Below, in pieces: positions 10,759 to 22,800 of a stretch of DNA of 45,804 nucleotides. The position numbers and the translations under genes were made by a program. This DNA is from Paramacrobiotus richtersi (taxonomy: Eukaryota > Tardigrada > Eutardigrada > Parachela > Macrobiotidae), in assembly GCA_034698045.1 (NCBI GenBank), contig JAQGAU010000070.1:1-45804 (forward strand). Reading direction: 5' to 3'. The notes beneath the pieces were generated by a model. That model was not told where the DNA came from. It made no database searches and saw only the letters and a list, made by a program, of their open reading frames with translations. Position 1 is the stretch's first letter. Every line of letters begins with the position of its first letter.

Positions 10759-13697
10759 TTAATCGTCCATGCTTAAAACAGATATTCTATCGATATCGTT
10801 CACCAGATTAACATTTTTAACAATGACAACTTTATCCTTTTTTGTGCCACACACTTTCACGTCTTCACCAGAACTCTCCAAGCTCTCTTTTGACACAGGC
10901 AACTGAAAGGCAATGGACTTGGATCTGGTGATTTTCATTTTCGCATTGTCCACATTCTGCAGCAAGGAAGCCCATGATTTTTGGCCAAAATCTTCCGCTT
11001 CTTCAACGGTGGTCATCAGCTTGGTGCCCTGGGTTTCGGGAAGGAATGCGGCGGCAAAAAATCCACACAGCGCGCAGATTCCCATGACGATTAGTGGAAG
11101 TCCAGCATAGTTTCCCAAATCTCCCTAATTAAATAATTAAACATCAACCTATGTAATGCAAGCTCTGTTGTTGCATCGTAACTCAAAACCTTAATTATAA
11201 ATGCCTTGACCTTTATTTTACAGTAACTACAATTAAAACAAATTAAAAGTAGTTTACTTTAATATCATTACATGGAGCAATGAAGTATGGAAGGTATACT
11301 TCGAGTACTTTAATATTCATGTGCAAGTGATTTTACCAGTAGCAAAACTTGCGGAGCAGCCATCGATCCCACTCGCATAGCGATGGAGCAGACGCCCATG
11401 CCACTATTCCGAATGACCGTCGGGAACAATTCCGATGCGTAGGTGTACATTACGGAGACTGAATTGGAGATGACCATTCGCCCAACCATCACTAAAGTCG
11501 TAACGATTGGCCCGTAATACGATACTCCAGGGGGAATCAGTCCAGCGATCAATGCAAACACACCTCCCAGTCCAGTGTAGAACATCAGCGAAGGGCGATT
11601 TCCAAAGACGTATCTGTTTTTCCAAAAATAAGTACCATGAAAACAGTGACGTTAGCTGTGAGCGATTAAATGTTCTGAAGTAAAAGTATCTACATCAGGT
11701 GTTATACGTAAAGGTTTAGAAAGTGAATCAAGAAGAATCGGGATATAAGATTCGGGTATATACACGTATGAAAAATATAAAGGTCATGCTTTCGCACAAC
11801 AACCAATTTGATTGTACAGAGATGCTTAATAGTTACGCCGGTTTACGATAAACATCATACTTTGTAGAGAGAAGTATTAGGATTATTCGAGGAATCAGTT
11901 CCAGAGTGGCACTAATGGCTGAGTTTAGAAAAATATTTCCTAGCAGTTTGTTGATGTACAAGATTAATCCAACGTATATAACTTGTAATCCCATCCTGCA
12001 AAACATAGTCATAAATATTATGGTATTAAAACAAAACAAATCAAAATATTTTATAACAGTAATATATAACAATAATATCAGTATTTAATCTGATAATTGC
12101 GCTGATTCATAGTTTACCGTTTTGCAGTTGTACTTAACACTTGTCTGCATATACATCTGACTTACAAAGAAAAGTATGACGATTAATTTTTACCACACAA
12201 ACGAGCAGATGGCAGCAAATCGCCTGATGTTTCGCGTGGACAAGCAAGCCAAAAAGTATGACCCTTTACGTTTCAGTTGTGCATTTGCTTCCGATGGCGT
12301 AAAAGCCGCACAAATTTTCTCATTTGCGTCGATTCCATTAATTTTGGCAATTTTTTGGCACAGCGCTTCTGCTCGGCTATACTGACGCTGCAGCAAAATC
12401 CATCTCAATGATTCCGGTGCAAACCTAATGAGAAAGGCATATTAATCAAATTGTCCAGTGCAGAAGAATAAATTATAATTTACCAAACAGCTATCAGCGC
12501 AATCCCACTCAGTATGCTCAATGCCGCTTGGATGAAGTACCATTTTTGTAAAAAATATGCAATCACCGCCAAGACGATCATGCCGAATATGTAAGCAATT
12601 TGGGATACGGCCGACCAGCTGCTGCGCTGCTTAGCGGGGATCCACTCGGAAATCCATACAAAGGCGATGTTGCCTAATGCCTGTTTGTCAACAGCACAAT
12701 GTACGGTAATTGAAATGATAGTTTGGCTGTTCACCTTAATGTATCGTCTGGCAACTTGGAAAAGATGCAATATTGTGAACTATTAAATTAAAAAAGCCAG
12801 AAATTTCCCTAAGTACAGAAAAAAATTATTCATAAATAATAATAAAAATTATTCATAAATAATAATAAAAATTATTCATAAATAATAATAAAAATTATTC
12901 ATAAATATATTATCATTAAATAACTAACAATGAAACAAATGTATCTTAAAAATTTTACCTGTCTGCAGAAGCCAACAATAAATCGCAAAATACTGAACAA
13001 AACGTAATCGGTAATAAATATCAGTCCAGTATTCAGACAGGCAAACAACAATAACGCGAGCAACAGTGTCGTCTTCCGACCGTAAATATCGGCAGTCCAG
13101 TTGAAAAAACTTCCAATAAGCTGACCTAAAGATGAAATGTTCATCTGTTAAGAAAATGACGTCGTAATGTTTTGATATCTCTACGTACACTCTTCGTAAA
13201 AGCACATCATTTATCACTATTATATTCTGTTCGTAATCACTTACCTAGAAAATACACAGTAGTGGCAAATGCAAGCAACCAGTATTTCTCACAAATCAAG
13301 TCCATCTGCAAAATATTTAAGATTCTACTTTAACAGCATTCCTATGCGAGATCGAGGGTTAAATTATCAGAATATATACTCCAAACTTTTAAAAAACACT
13401 TACATCTGCTATGATTGACCACTGCTGGTCTTTGTAGACATACTCCAAACTTTCATTTCCATCGAACAATGAGCAAGCATTGGCGGAACGAAAAGAGTTA
13501 AACGGTACTGTCATATTCGCTGTTCCGTTACTGGACAAGTTGACCTTGAGCAGCAGTGGTTCTAGTCCGTAAAAGACCATGATGGTATCACTCATCCCAC
13601 TTAGAATGAGTGGCAAACTAAGAATCGCCAGCTGTAACCATTGGAATCGTCCGGGAAACTTCTTTTGCGTAAGAGACAACAACAGTTCTGCATCCAT
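10759..13697 (-). CDS. SLC22-type organic ion transporter (major facilitator superfamily)
   Basis: Eight exons: 13697-13404, 13305-13245, 13125-12959, 12680-12484, 12424-12194, 11995-11861, 11613-11337 and 11124-10759, about 575 residues, a normal length for this family. The N-terminus has a first membrane helix (LQLAILSLPLILSG), then a large extracellular loop with several N-x-S/T sequons as in organic cation/anion transporters. The segment DMDLICEKYWL followed by GQLIGS and ADIYGRK matches the SLC22 loop into helix 2 and the MFS GRK loop. APESLRW corresponds to the PES(P/L)RWL motif before the large cytoplasmic loop, and FLPETQG to the C-terminal PET motif. It should be a twelve-helix plasma-membrane carrier. 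All intron phases agree, and the fourth exon follows a 278-bp intron holding a 23-bp tandem repeat. Substrate cannot be read from sequence. Confidence 0.92.
12821..12909. repeat. 23-bp AT-rich tandem repeat, about 3.8 copies
   Basis: The unit aaaaattattcataaataat plus aat repeats head to tail with essentially no mismatches until the final partial copy. It lies inside intron 3 of the SLC22-type gene, between exons 13125-12959 and 12680-12484. Confidence 0.95.
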
Positions 13698-14114
13698 GGT
13701 GTAAGGGGGTATCTACACTTTTCAGATTTGTAGCCCCGGTAAAATGAAATCATCAGCTCATCAAACGGCTAAAACCTCAATACCACCTTTGCGCACTGAA
13801 GTTTTTTGTAGAAACCGTTTGCGGCACGATCCATAATAGCACTGCAGAGGCGGCACTGTTGAAAAGGCTGCTATGTTCGTAGAGTGTATTGGTTGTAGCT
13901 GAATGCTGTTTGTTTATGTTACGATTGACATGATTTGCAGAAATACCGCGAGGTTCATTAAGGAATTACTGCTGCCTTGCTACTGCAGCATTATTGGTGC
14001 TTTAATTGTTTCTTCGAGCTTTTGCCACTCTCTGTCATTACATGATGCAACAATGCGTTAAAGAAACAACATATTATTAGAAAAATTTGGAAAGAACACA
14101 ATTGGAGAACACGG
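13698..14114. other. intergenic / transporter promoter region
   Basis: Upstream of the SLC22-type start codon. No gene is recognised. The segment next to 14114 directly follows the stop of the retroelement remnant and may be its 3' UTR. Confidence 0.4.
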
Positions 14115-14495
14115 TCAAAGCATATATATCTCGTGCAATTGTTCTGCGCTATCCGTGGTGCCAAAGATGCAGTCTGCATTTTCCCTCTGAATCTGCAGTG
14201 AAATCCGCTGGCGAAGGAACTTGTGGGAACGGGACTCGCCGGTATGCTCCTTTAAACGTTTCCCTATTTCTTTAACGAGAGAAATGGCGGGCGATCCCCA
14301 TGGGCCAAACGTTTCAAAGCCCAAAGGCATGCACAGATATCTCCCTTCCAAGTAGGAGTACAGTCTGAGTTTTCGCTTCTCCGCTTTCTCCGCCTCTGAC
14401 CCAGCCGTGACCGACGTATTCGAGATGTGCGATGGTGCAAGAGTATCGACACATGTAACGTCCCACGCAAGACACAGGCCGCACACGCAAGACAA
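14115..14495 (-). pseudogene. 3' end of a retroelement reverse transcriptase ORF (truncated copy)
   Basis: The minus-strand frame contains WDVTCVDTLAPSHI, followed by a segment with FETFGPWG and then RISLQIQRENADCIFGT. This arrangement is typical of the C-terminal part of reverse transcriptase ORFs found in many invertebrate genomes (WDxTCVDTLAPSH, then a GPWG-type motif, then QRxSxxIQRGNAxxxxGT). The frame ends in a stop at 14115. Upstream (higher coordinates) no polymerase domain is seen, so only the tail of the element is present, as expected for 5'-truncated retrotransposition. It is the part that would follow the sequence cut off at the right edge of the window, so both pieces may represent one element family. 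It is not expected to be functional. Confidence 0.75.
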
Positions 14496-15091
14496 TTATT
14501 GGTTAAAATCAGTTTAAGATTCTGGCTCGGACATAAGGTACTGGTGTCCTGGTACTCGTTGACCATTGTTGAACAGATTTGTAAGCTTCAGTATATCAAC
14601 CACTGCAGCTTCCAGGACGTGCTAGCTTATTGTGTGTACGCAGACGCACGTTTGGGTATGTGATAATAATTATGGACATAAAGCCAAAAAGACACGTTGA
14701 CTGCAAAAATAACATATTCGATGCATGGGATGTAAAAGATCCACATGAGTTTCGACAAAGATATGTTCCAGGATGTAAGTAACCATCCCTTTGCATATTC
14801 TCAGCAGGTAACCTTTTTAATACGTGCCACGAAGATATCATGCGTTTGCCTAAAAAAAACTGAAAGCTGATATTCCCTTGGAGTGGTAGCCCATGCGGAC
14901 TAGAGGGGATATAGTACAGGATAATTGCTCACTCCCTTGAACAAATGTTTACTAGGGCAACGCGAAATGTATATGAATCCTATATAACATGTAACAGCCA
15001 CATAATCATCTTCTCGCTTATGGAAACCAGATTTTGTCGATATTAACACAAGCATAGTCCGCTGTCTTTCTCCGTAAAACTGCACGAAAAG
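14496..15091. other. intergenic, no supported gene
   Basis: Short open frames only. The first part may be degraded retroelement sequence and the last part the GPCR promoter and 5' UTR. No motif recognised. Confidence 0.4.
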
Positions 15092-16415
15092 ATGCTGAAC
15101 ATCTCGACATTGTGTGGAGCTAATCACACCCAACCCGCAAACCACGCACAATCCATTGCTCTTGGAGTTTATCTCATCCCTTTATCTGTATTCGGATTAG
15201 CTGGCAGTTCATTAGGATTCTATCTGATTAGTCACAAGCACAAAAAGGCTTTCATATCAGCCAATCTCCTACTGGTCAGTTTATGTGTAACCAGTCTCGT
15301 CTTCAGTGCGCTTGTCGCACCATTACAAGCCTACGCCTCTGTCACTGGCTACCCAAATTTCCTTAGCCACCAGACTCGCCATTCCAGACTGATATGCAGA
15401 TTTGTCGCTTTTCTGTATTTGCTGATAGTTCAAGCGTCACCTTTTGTTCATGCGTCCATCGCCATCAATCGCCTATTCGTCGTCGCATTAGACCACATCG
15501 CGGTATTTCACAGCAAAACTCTCTCATTATTTCTGATCTTTTTTCCGTGGCTGGCAGCGGCTTTCATATCGATCTGGCCGTTTTTTGGAATCGGTGGGGA
15601 ATACGGTTACAGCTGCTCGGTGAATCGCTGCGTTATATCGAAATCAAACTCCTTCTTGTACCACATGGCGACCAGAATTGCCTCGCCTTTCCTTTGTTTC
15701 GGTATTATGATCATGTGCTACGCCGCCATATTTTGCAAGCTGCATTACAGCCCGCGGTTTCAGGAGTGTGGAACTGCGAAGTACACGAGCAATGTCGTGG
15801 AACCGACCGTGAAGCCGACCTTTCCAGCTGGGCAGATTAGTCATAATGCTAAGATACTGCGGGAACGAGAAGTCCACGTTACGAAGATATCGTTTTGTAC
15901 CTGTGTGTCGTTCATGCTCCTATACTTGCCCATTGCGATTCATGGGTTGACGGTGACCGATTCGCGAGCGTTGCAAGGAGGAGTGGCTGCTAATATCACG
16001 GTGTTAAGCTGGGCAGGTATGCGAACTATCAAGAGTATGTAAATGTACAGGATAACGTTATTCAAAGAAACCGCCACATGGTAATTAGGTTTCGGCTTTT
16101 TTCCGACGCTTCTTTTCGAGTGTTTCATATTCTTTCATGAAAAGCTTCTTGCAACATATAGGTATTTAGACATTTCAAAGTGACCATCGGCAGTGTCCCT
16201 CTTTCACGCCCCGTAATCATCAGCTAGTTGGGATCGTCAACTAAATTTTGCTACTTACCTGCGCGAAACTGATCATTCAGAATGTTACGTGTACGTTGAG
16301 CTACTGGTTGTATGATTTATTAGGTTTTGCTTTGTCGCCTTGGATGACGATGTGCTTGGATTCAACAGCCAGGAGCAGAAAGATTCACAAATGTCGAAGT
16401 CATTGTTCGAAGTAA
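15092..16415 (+). CDS. rhodopsin-like G protein-coupled receptor (divergent)
   Basis: Exon 1 (15092 to about 16000) encodes an N-terminus with N-glycosylation sequons (NIS, NHT) and six hydrophobic helices: about residues 24-48, 54-82, 104-135, 148-170, 194-220 and 262-286. Exon 2 (16281-16415) encodes a seventh helix with SYWLYDLLGFALSPW followed by a basic helix-8-like segment. Joining at ACG/GTGTTA (16000/16001) and CAG/AAT (16280/16281) keeps the frame and gives about 347 residues; a continuous reading from exon 1 instead stops at 16042 without helix 7. The DRY position reads INRL and NPxxY is replaced by SPWMT, so this is a divergent class A receptor of unknown ligand. Cys residues before helix 3 (LICRF) and in loop 2 could form the usual disulfide. 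The exact donor is uncertain because other phase-0 GT sites are nearby. Confidence 0.75.
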
Positions 16416-17142
16416 TTATACAGGATCTAACCGGATTCATTGGTCACACACTCACAGCCCTGTTCGTTTTGATGGCTTTATAAAAAGTTAGAAATCATGA
16501 CTCGTCGACATGTTGCGATACCTGAAAGTTAATCACGAAGCCTCCAGCCGATGTTTTGGTGATGATGTTCACGTGGTGTTCATGACTAGCTCGCTACTGC
16601 AAAGCAGCATAATTAAAAGCCACGTCAGTTAACTCTTTGACATGTTCACGTTAACGTCTCTCAATCTTTCGATGCTAGAAATTAAACAGTCCGTAGCAAT
16701 ACATGTACATATTATTAGAAAAATAACACTGCAACATGCAGAATATAGTCTCTCAAAACATTTCATTCTTAACTGGCGACTCAACAGTGGTCAGTGCTGT
16801 GGCCAAAGACGCAGACAATATGCATATACAACCAACCCGTTAACGTTATAATATAGTCCATTGTTATCACATCAAACGTTGGTTAGTAAGCTCTTCATAA
16901 ATACGTATGCACCTTATTACTTCGGTTTGTAAATCCAGCTGCAGTTCTGTAAATATGTTAATGTGAAACTAAGCGGTAAGTACGTAAAGCAGTCAGTTAA
17001 TCGATGTTGCATATAACAGCAAGCAGTTGTAGTTAGCCAGTAGAAACGCAGAGTTAGAAAACGTTGCAGACCTTAGAATGAGAACAGAACTACGTATGAA
17101 TTTGCTTAACTAATGCTAGGCTTGATTGTATGTCTCGAAACC
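16416..17142. other. intergenic, no supported gene
   Basis: Lies between the GPCR and the MITE-like element. Only short AT-rich open frames; no domain, RNA gene or long repeat recognised. Confidence 0.5.
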
Positions 17143-17544
17143 TACTGTAGGCGCCACATCAAACGACACGAAAATTTGCCCTACCGCGAATAATACCCTA
17201 CCGGAACTTTCTAACGGTTAATAATTCTAACCAATTACTGGATTTCCTATACTAAATAATGATTACTTGTGATTATTTTAACATGATAACACCCCCTGTT
17301 CTCCCCCCGATAGCAGGGGGGCCCCCCAAAAACCACAACAAACCGATATTTGTGCGTTTTCTGAATGAAGATATTGCAAGCATCGCTTTTTCAAACAGTA
17401 AATAGTTCGCAAAAATTTCTGCAGCGTTTATGCAACGCGACAGTGCCAAAACATTTAAATTTACTGCCAGGCAGAGTGGGTGTACCAACGCGTATTTTCC
17501 CGTAAACCCTACTCTGTGTGTCGTTTGATCGGGCGCGTACAGTA
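17143..17544. mobile_element. MITE-like element with about 27-bp terminal inverted repeats
   Basis: The left end TACTGTAGGCGCC...ATCAAACGACAC (17143-17169) matches the reverse complement of the right end (17518-17544) at about 24 of 27 positions. If the TA at each end is the duplicated target, the element proper starts with CTGTA and is about 398 bp. No transposase frame is present; the internal open frames are short. It also contains a G/C-run segment (about 17291-17335). TA target duplication and short inverted ends suggest a non-autonomous Tc1/mariner-like element. It sits about 115 bp 3' of the stop codon of the tetraspan-like gene at 17660. Confidence 0.7.
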
Positions 17545-17659
17545 ATGCGGCTAGTTTTCATAAATCTTAAAATTTAACCCATCTACGGTTCTACATAGTT
17601 TGCGCGCACCACATGCAACTCTCAGAAATGAAATCCTGATTCTGACTTGGTCCAGCTTT

Positions 17660-18815
17660 TCAAATCAACGAGGGTTGTTGTGCCGGATCGTGCTCTGCGT
17701 ACGCCGGCGGTGGTTTTGGGGGAAAGCTCCCATTAAATATTAACTCTTTGAGATCGCATTGTTCTGCACATTCATTCCGTAGGTGTTGTCGTTCCCTCAG
17801 GATCACGGCATTCCGTAAACAGATCTTGGCTGCTTTTCCGCAAAGTGCGGCAATGAGTAGCGAATATAGTACTGCAAGAGAAAAAGATTGGATTCCACGC
17901 TGGTGTACAATTTCTGTGATGATGCATGAATCCCTGAAAAAGGCTTTGCGGTTAATTTAAGATGAAACTTGATTAAGCGATGTATCTTTCATCTTTCACC
18001 TTCAACAACTCTGTTCTAGAGATACGAAAGACAAGCTTCATTCGTTATTTCGTAAGAAGGTGGGCGGGGTTATTACGTAGAACGAATCACGAGCGTTTCA
18101 AATGTACTTTTAGCTAATCCTTTACGTAGGTACTGGTATCCTTTTTGAATGACAAAGAATTCTCTTTTTTGCTGAAAATAAATCTTTACTGAGTTGGCTC
18201 CTAAACAGAAGTTAACGGTTTACACGTCGCTCCAAAACACGTACCGTTTAACGCAATCTCGGTATCATCCAGCTGTCCGCGCCCCGTCACAGCATGCAGC
18301 CAATCAACCTGATCCCTAACCACTGAAATGGCTTTTCCATGGAGAGCAAAAACGGTAATAATCGCTGGAATCATATAAGCCAGGAAAGAAGCGACATGTA
18401 CAAGACACAACAGTATATTAACTGCCGCGATCATAGCAAAGGTACGCGACTGCATAAACACTTCGGTCAGCGTGTATTCTTCCCGGGAACAAATCTTGCG
18501 AACGAGTTTACTCCCGAAGAGTCCATTGCTAAGAAGCATCAGATCGAGGACTACTATGAGCATAGCTCGCAAGTATTGTAGCGCATTGTCTTCGGGATTA
18601 TTTGTATCTGAAAAAACATCACACACATTGTACATGTGACCGTTTCCGGTGGTTTTTTGCTTTCAACAAAAGATTTTTATTCTACCTGAGGGAAACAGAA
18701 GGAACGCTCCACCACAGCGAAGTAACAAACTGAAGACTGCACAAAAGACTTGGAATGTACATATGTGTTGAAATGTCGGGATGAGAACCAGTTGGTACTC
18801 TGGGTTGTTGTCCAT
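17660..18815 (-). CDS. divergent tetraspan membrane protein (distant member of the array family)
   Basis: Three exons: 18815-18686, 18607 to about 18241 (an alternative donor at 18226/18225 is also in phase) and 17933-17660, about 256-261 residues. Exon 1 gives helix 1 (TFQVFCAVFSLLLRCGGAFLLF). Exon 2 gives helix 2 (LIVVLDLMLLSNGLFGSKLV) and helix 3 (AAVNILLCLVHVASFLAYMI). Exon 3 gives helix 4 ending in CGKAAKICLRNAVIL, which aligns with the GMAAKISRRNAAIL end of helix 4 in the tandem genes at 25881-37325. The first intron sits right after helix 1 in phase 1, as in those genes. An extra intron before helix 4 is unique to this copy. The tail is Pro/Gln-rich. Topology resembles MS4A/CD20-like four-helix proteins, but that is only a topological analogy. 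Function unknown. Confidence 0.75.
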
Positions 18816-19802
18816 CCTCGACGACCCGAAAACACTACGTTCAATGATGATCAAAACTAAAACGTTATCTCTATCTCTATATTATTGCTGGTTAAGGAAA
18901 GCTGCGTAGTTCCGTAGACACGGTCTTGAATCCGGTAGCATGTCTGCCACTATAGGTACTTCTGTAGCCATGCCTATCCGACGCTTAAAGGCATTTTGCT
19001 CTACAATAGCGATACGCGTTGTGCACGCGGAACTGTGGTAATAATATCATATAACAGTCATCAATTTACTGCAGTTGAGTATGTCGAGTACTCGTTTCTA
19101 GAGTTGTCATCGCTTAAAACCACTGACTCATTGAACGCACGCGGTACGCCAGCAGCTGCGGCAGTCGTAGCTCGTAAACAAATGCAATCATAGCATATGT
19201 ACAGAGTATAAATGAGCAACCAGTATAACAGCAACAGTAAACATTTACTGTACCTGCAGCCTACGCGTGCTGATAAGATATGCATGACCAGATTACAGGT
19301 ACGTGGGTGACCTTTCCAGTCTGTCTGGTTTTCCTAGTCGGGTATGTCGATATCTAACGCAAGAATGTCTTACACTTCCGTATCTCCTGGAACACATACT
19401 GCTGTACGGTCAAGGCGGCTCACAATCAGTATCGATTTGGCTTATAATTTGTACCACACCTTCATCCTCTTTTTGTGTGCTCACTTGTCAGCGTCCGCTA
19501 GTGCGCAACGGCAGACAGGTAAATGTCAATCATTTATTTCACGTTTCTCTACCGGAGAACGGAGTATATCTAAAAATTCTACGTCTCAACGAACATTATC
19601 GTTTTACATGCAAAACAGCCACTGAGATCCAAACCAAAATACAAAATAAGAAACCGCGGAAAGAAAAACGGCAATGATTATAACAGCCGACAAAGATATC
19701 GCTTATACTACAATATACAATCCGTTAAAATTCTATGCGAAAGAATCTAAAAACTTTGTAATATATACCATCCACTTCAAGCAGAAGTCTAGAATACCAT
19801 GT
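18816..19802. other. intergenic, no supported gene
   Basis: Between two minus-strand genes. Short frames such as 19303-19677 (+) have no recognisable features. The part near 18816 should hold the promoter of the tetraspan-like gene and the part near 19802 the 3' UTR of the BTB gene. Confidence 0.5.
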
Positions 19803-22800
19803 TTACGCTACGATTTCAAAAAGTAACTCCGGAAACTGGCCTCTGGATAAATCTGTATTGTTACTCAAGGTTGATTCTGGATTGCGGGCGCTCGAAAATT
19901 CCACTGTAAGCGAATAATCTCCTGAGGACGCGATGACACTCTCTCGCCCATCTGTCCCGCAGGCAGACCGGCCCATAAACTGCAAATCAAATCTTTTAGA
20001 ATTGCCATACTGGGTAAGGATAATCGAACCATTATTTCCCAGAGCAAACCAGTGCATACAGAACAGAAACGATTAGATGAGTACCGAGACTTATAGTGTA
20101 CACCTAACAAATAAGTAAACATAATGGCTGCGTGCACGGGAAAACACGGCCTTTCCTAGGTGCACGGGTGCTGCACGAGTTTTTACTACGTGCACGGCAT
20201 TCTTCACGGGTTTAGACTGGTAGCACGGAGTCTATATTTCTTCTTTTATTTATCGATACTGTACTTATTGTATTTAGTTACAGCTGTCACCGTATATTGA
20301 AATGTTTTTCACGCCCTGAAAACCGAACCAGTAATATTTTTCAACTACTTTCAGCCCTTAGCTTTCAGATTTTGACATTTAACAGAACTTTTCCTAAGCA
20401 ATACGTGGACTGATACGAATAATATTTTTGAAAAAATTCGAAAATGCCATGGACCCAGTAAAACCAGTGGCCAGAACCCGTACACGCAGCGGATACCCGT
20501 GAATGCCCGTGTACGCAGCCAATGCCCGTGTTTTTCCGTGCACGCAGAATCGACCATAAGTAAATGCAATGTCTGGGAACAATACAAAATTGAACAGTAT
20601 CAATCAGTCAAGTGTATCCATAACACTGTCCGTGTTACATTACCGTAATAAGAGCCGAAATTATGTACTGTCGCTGCAGATTCAATGGGACTGGTTTGTT
20701 CAGTTTCAACTGCTGAACGGGCGAGCTGTCGGCTGGGATAACAAAGGACTGCTGGAAATCTTTTAACTCCCGGTCCATTGTAACACCATCGTATACTTTA
20801 ACGAGCACAATACAATCCATTCCAGCAGACAAGGGACGGGCGGCATACAGTCCAAAACCAGCCAAACTAACAGATACAGGAACCTGTGATCGCAGAACAC
20901 ACGGAATTACCATCTTGACAAATCAGAAGACATTGTGAATTCAAGATTTTACCACGGGATGATTCTCCTTATCCATGATCGAAGCGACACGGAACCTAAA
21001 ATAAGGGAGACTGGTACTATTTGTGCCGTTATACTTTCTTTCGTTAGTTGTCCCTCCTGACGGCAGAAAAATTAAAACAAACTGCAAAAAAACCCCAAAT
21101 AATTTCGGTTTCTATAACACCGCGACTATTGCTTACTAGACTTTCTTTACGAGTACGGGGTGCAAAAACTGCAGCTATAACGGAATTTACAGTTAGTAGC
21201 TATCAAATAGTTACCCAATCACATCCGGTCTCCCGTTCTCGTACGACCATCCCTGAGAAAGCTTTTCGAATCTGAGGATACTGACTGTGGTTAATGCCGG
21301 TAAGTTTCTTCGCTTCTTGTTGATGAAGTATGCAGGCAGTTCTTCGTTATTGTACCAGAACTGGAACAGCTGGTTGACTTCTTTGTCAGCCAACAAACCA
21401 AGCTGCAAGGTACGGAATGGTTAGAGAACTGAGAAACCCATCCATACGATGCCATGCAAAGCGGTCTATACGTGTACCTTTGCAGGTCCGGCAGCCACCT
21501 CCTGGGATGTCATGATGGGAAATCGGATCAGAAACAACACATCACGCAGTGCAAATCGCAAACCAAACCCCTGGCTGGTTTCCCCTGGCTTAAAGGTGCA
21601 CCGATGCTTAGCCCAGCTGCAGTAAAAATGGATACATCATTAATGATTAATTTTTTTAAATATACAATAAATCGTAAACGCCTGGCGTGCTACGCAACAC
21701 AAGCTTTACCGCATGGAATTAACTACCATATGAAGAACAGACCTAACTACGGAAAAGACCGTATTTATTACGAACGAAATGACTGATGCAGAACTAAAAA
21801 CATTTACATACCTCAACTCATCTACTGCAGTTAATATAATTATTATGTCTGAAACTGCAGTTTTCGAAACTGAGTTTTGTAACTATCATTCGCATTGATG
21901 CCGAATAAAGTTTTCTCGTTACATAGCATCTAATTTTTCACTCACGCGACTGCAGCTTTACAGACATCCTCTTCTTTGATAATCAAGGTATCCCGGCACA
22001 AAATCTGCTTAAGTGTGTCCAAATCGATCTGCAAAAACTCCATGGACTGCGAAATAACCGTTGCCCAGAGATCGATTTTTTCCAAGCAAAATGCGGCTAA
22101 CGCGGGTTCGTCGTACATTTTAGCCTGCAACACAACAAAGAGTTGCGACTAGAGTCTGCAAAAAAATGACTCGTTAATATATTTATAACTACAACGGAAG
22201 GAAACTCTCCTAAACTGACCAAACAATAAAACAACAAATTTATTGGTTGTTTCATTCATAAATGTGTCTTTGATTACCTGGACAAGCCATGCAAGACAGT
22301 TGTCCGTAGCCACGTTCGTCTTCACATAATTCTCGCAAGCAGACTTCAAAATCGGGATTCCGTATTTCTTTGCGGCATACAGCGCCGACAGTGCAGTCGT
22401 ATCATCAAACGGTCCAATTTCATCGTGATAAATGTAGCTAAAAATCGAGTGAAAAAAATAAGTCAAAAAAAATGAAGTGAAGATGAAAAAAGTCAAAACG
22501 CATAAACAAATCATTTGGCACGATTAAGTACCTTAACATCATTCGAAAGGTCTTCTCGTCGATATCCGTAATACAGATCACATCCCGAGTTTCCGCCAGA
22601 CTACCGTAGAACATGGCTTCGAATACAGTGCTTCTCAGTGCCAGTAAGAATCTACGGCGAAAGAAGATCAGAACAAAACCGACTGCGAAACTGTTAGCAA
22701 TAAACAGACTGAGATTCTGTAACGAATTCAGTAGTTAACAGCCTGAAGAGAAGCACAATACAGTAAAATGAAAAAAGAACAATTATTCATTTATTTATTA

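Noticed and set aside
17273..17488. 71-codon minus frame
   Set aside because: Lies wholly inside the MITE-like element and has low-complexity Gly/Pro content from G/C runs.
19865..20137. Open frame extending the BTB gene upstream of 20009
   Set aside because: It uses a different frame from the PHR end; a CAG/TAT acceptor at 20010/20009 joins exon 8 directly in phase.
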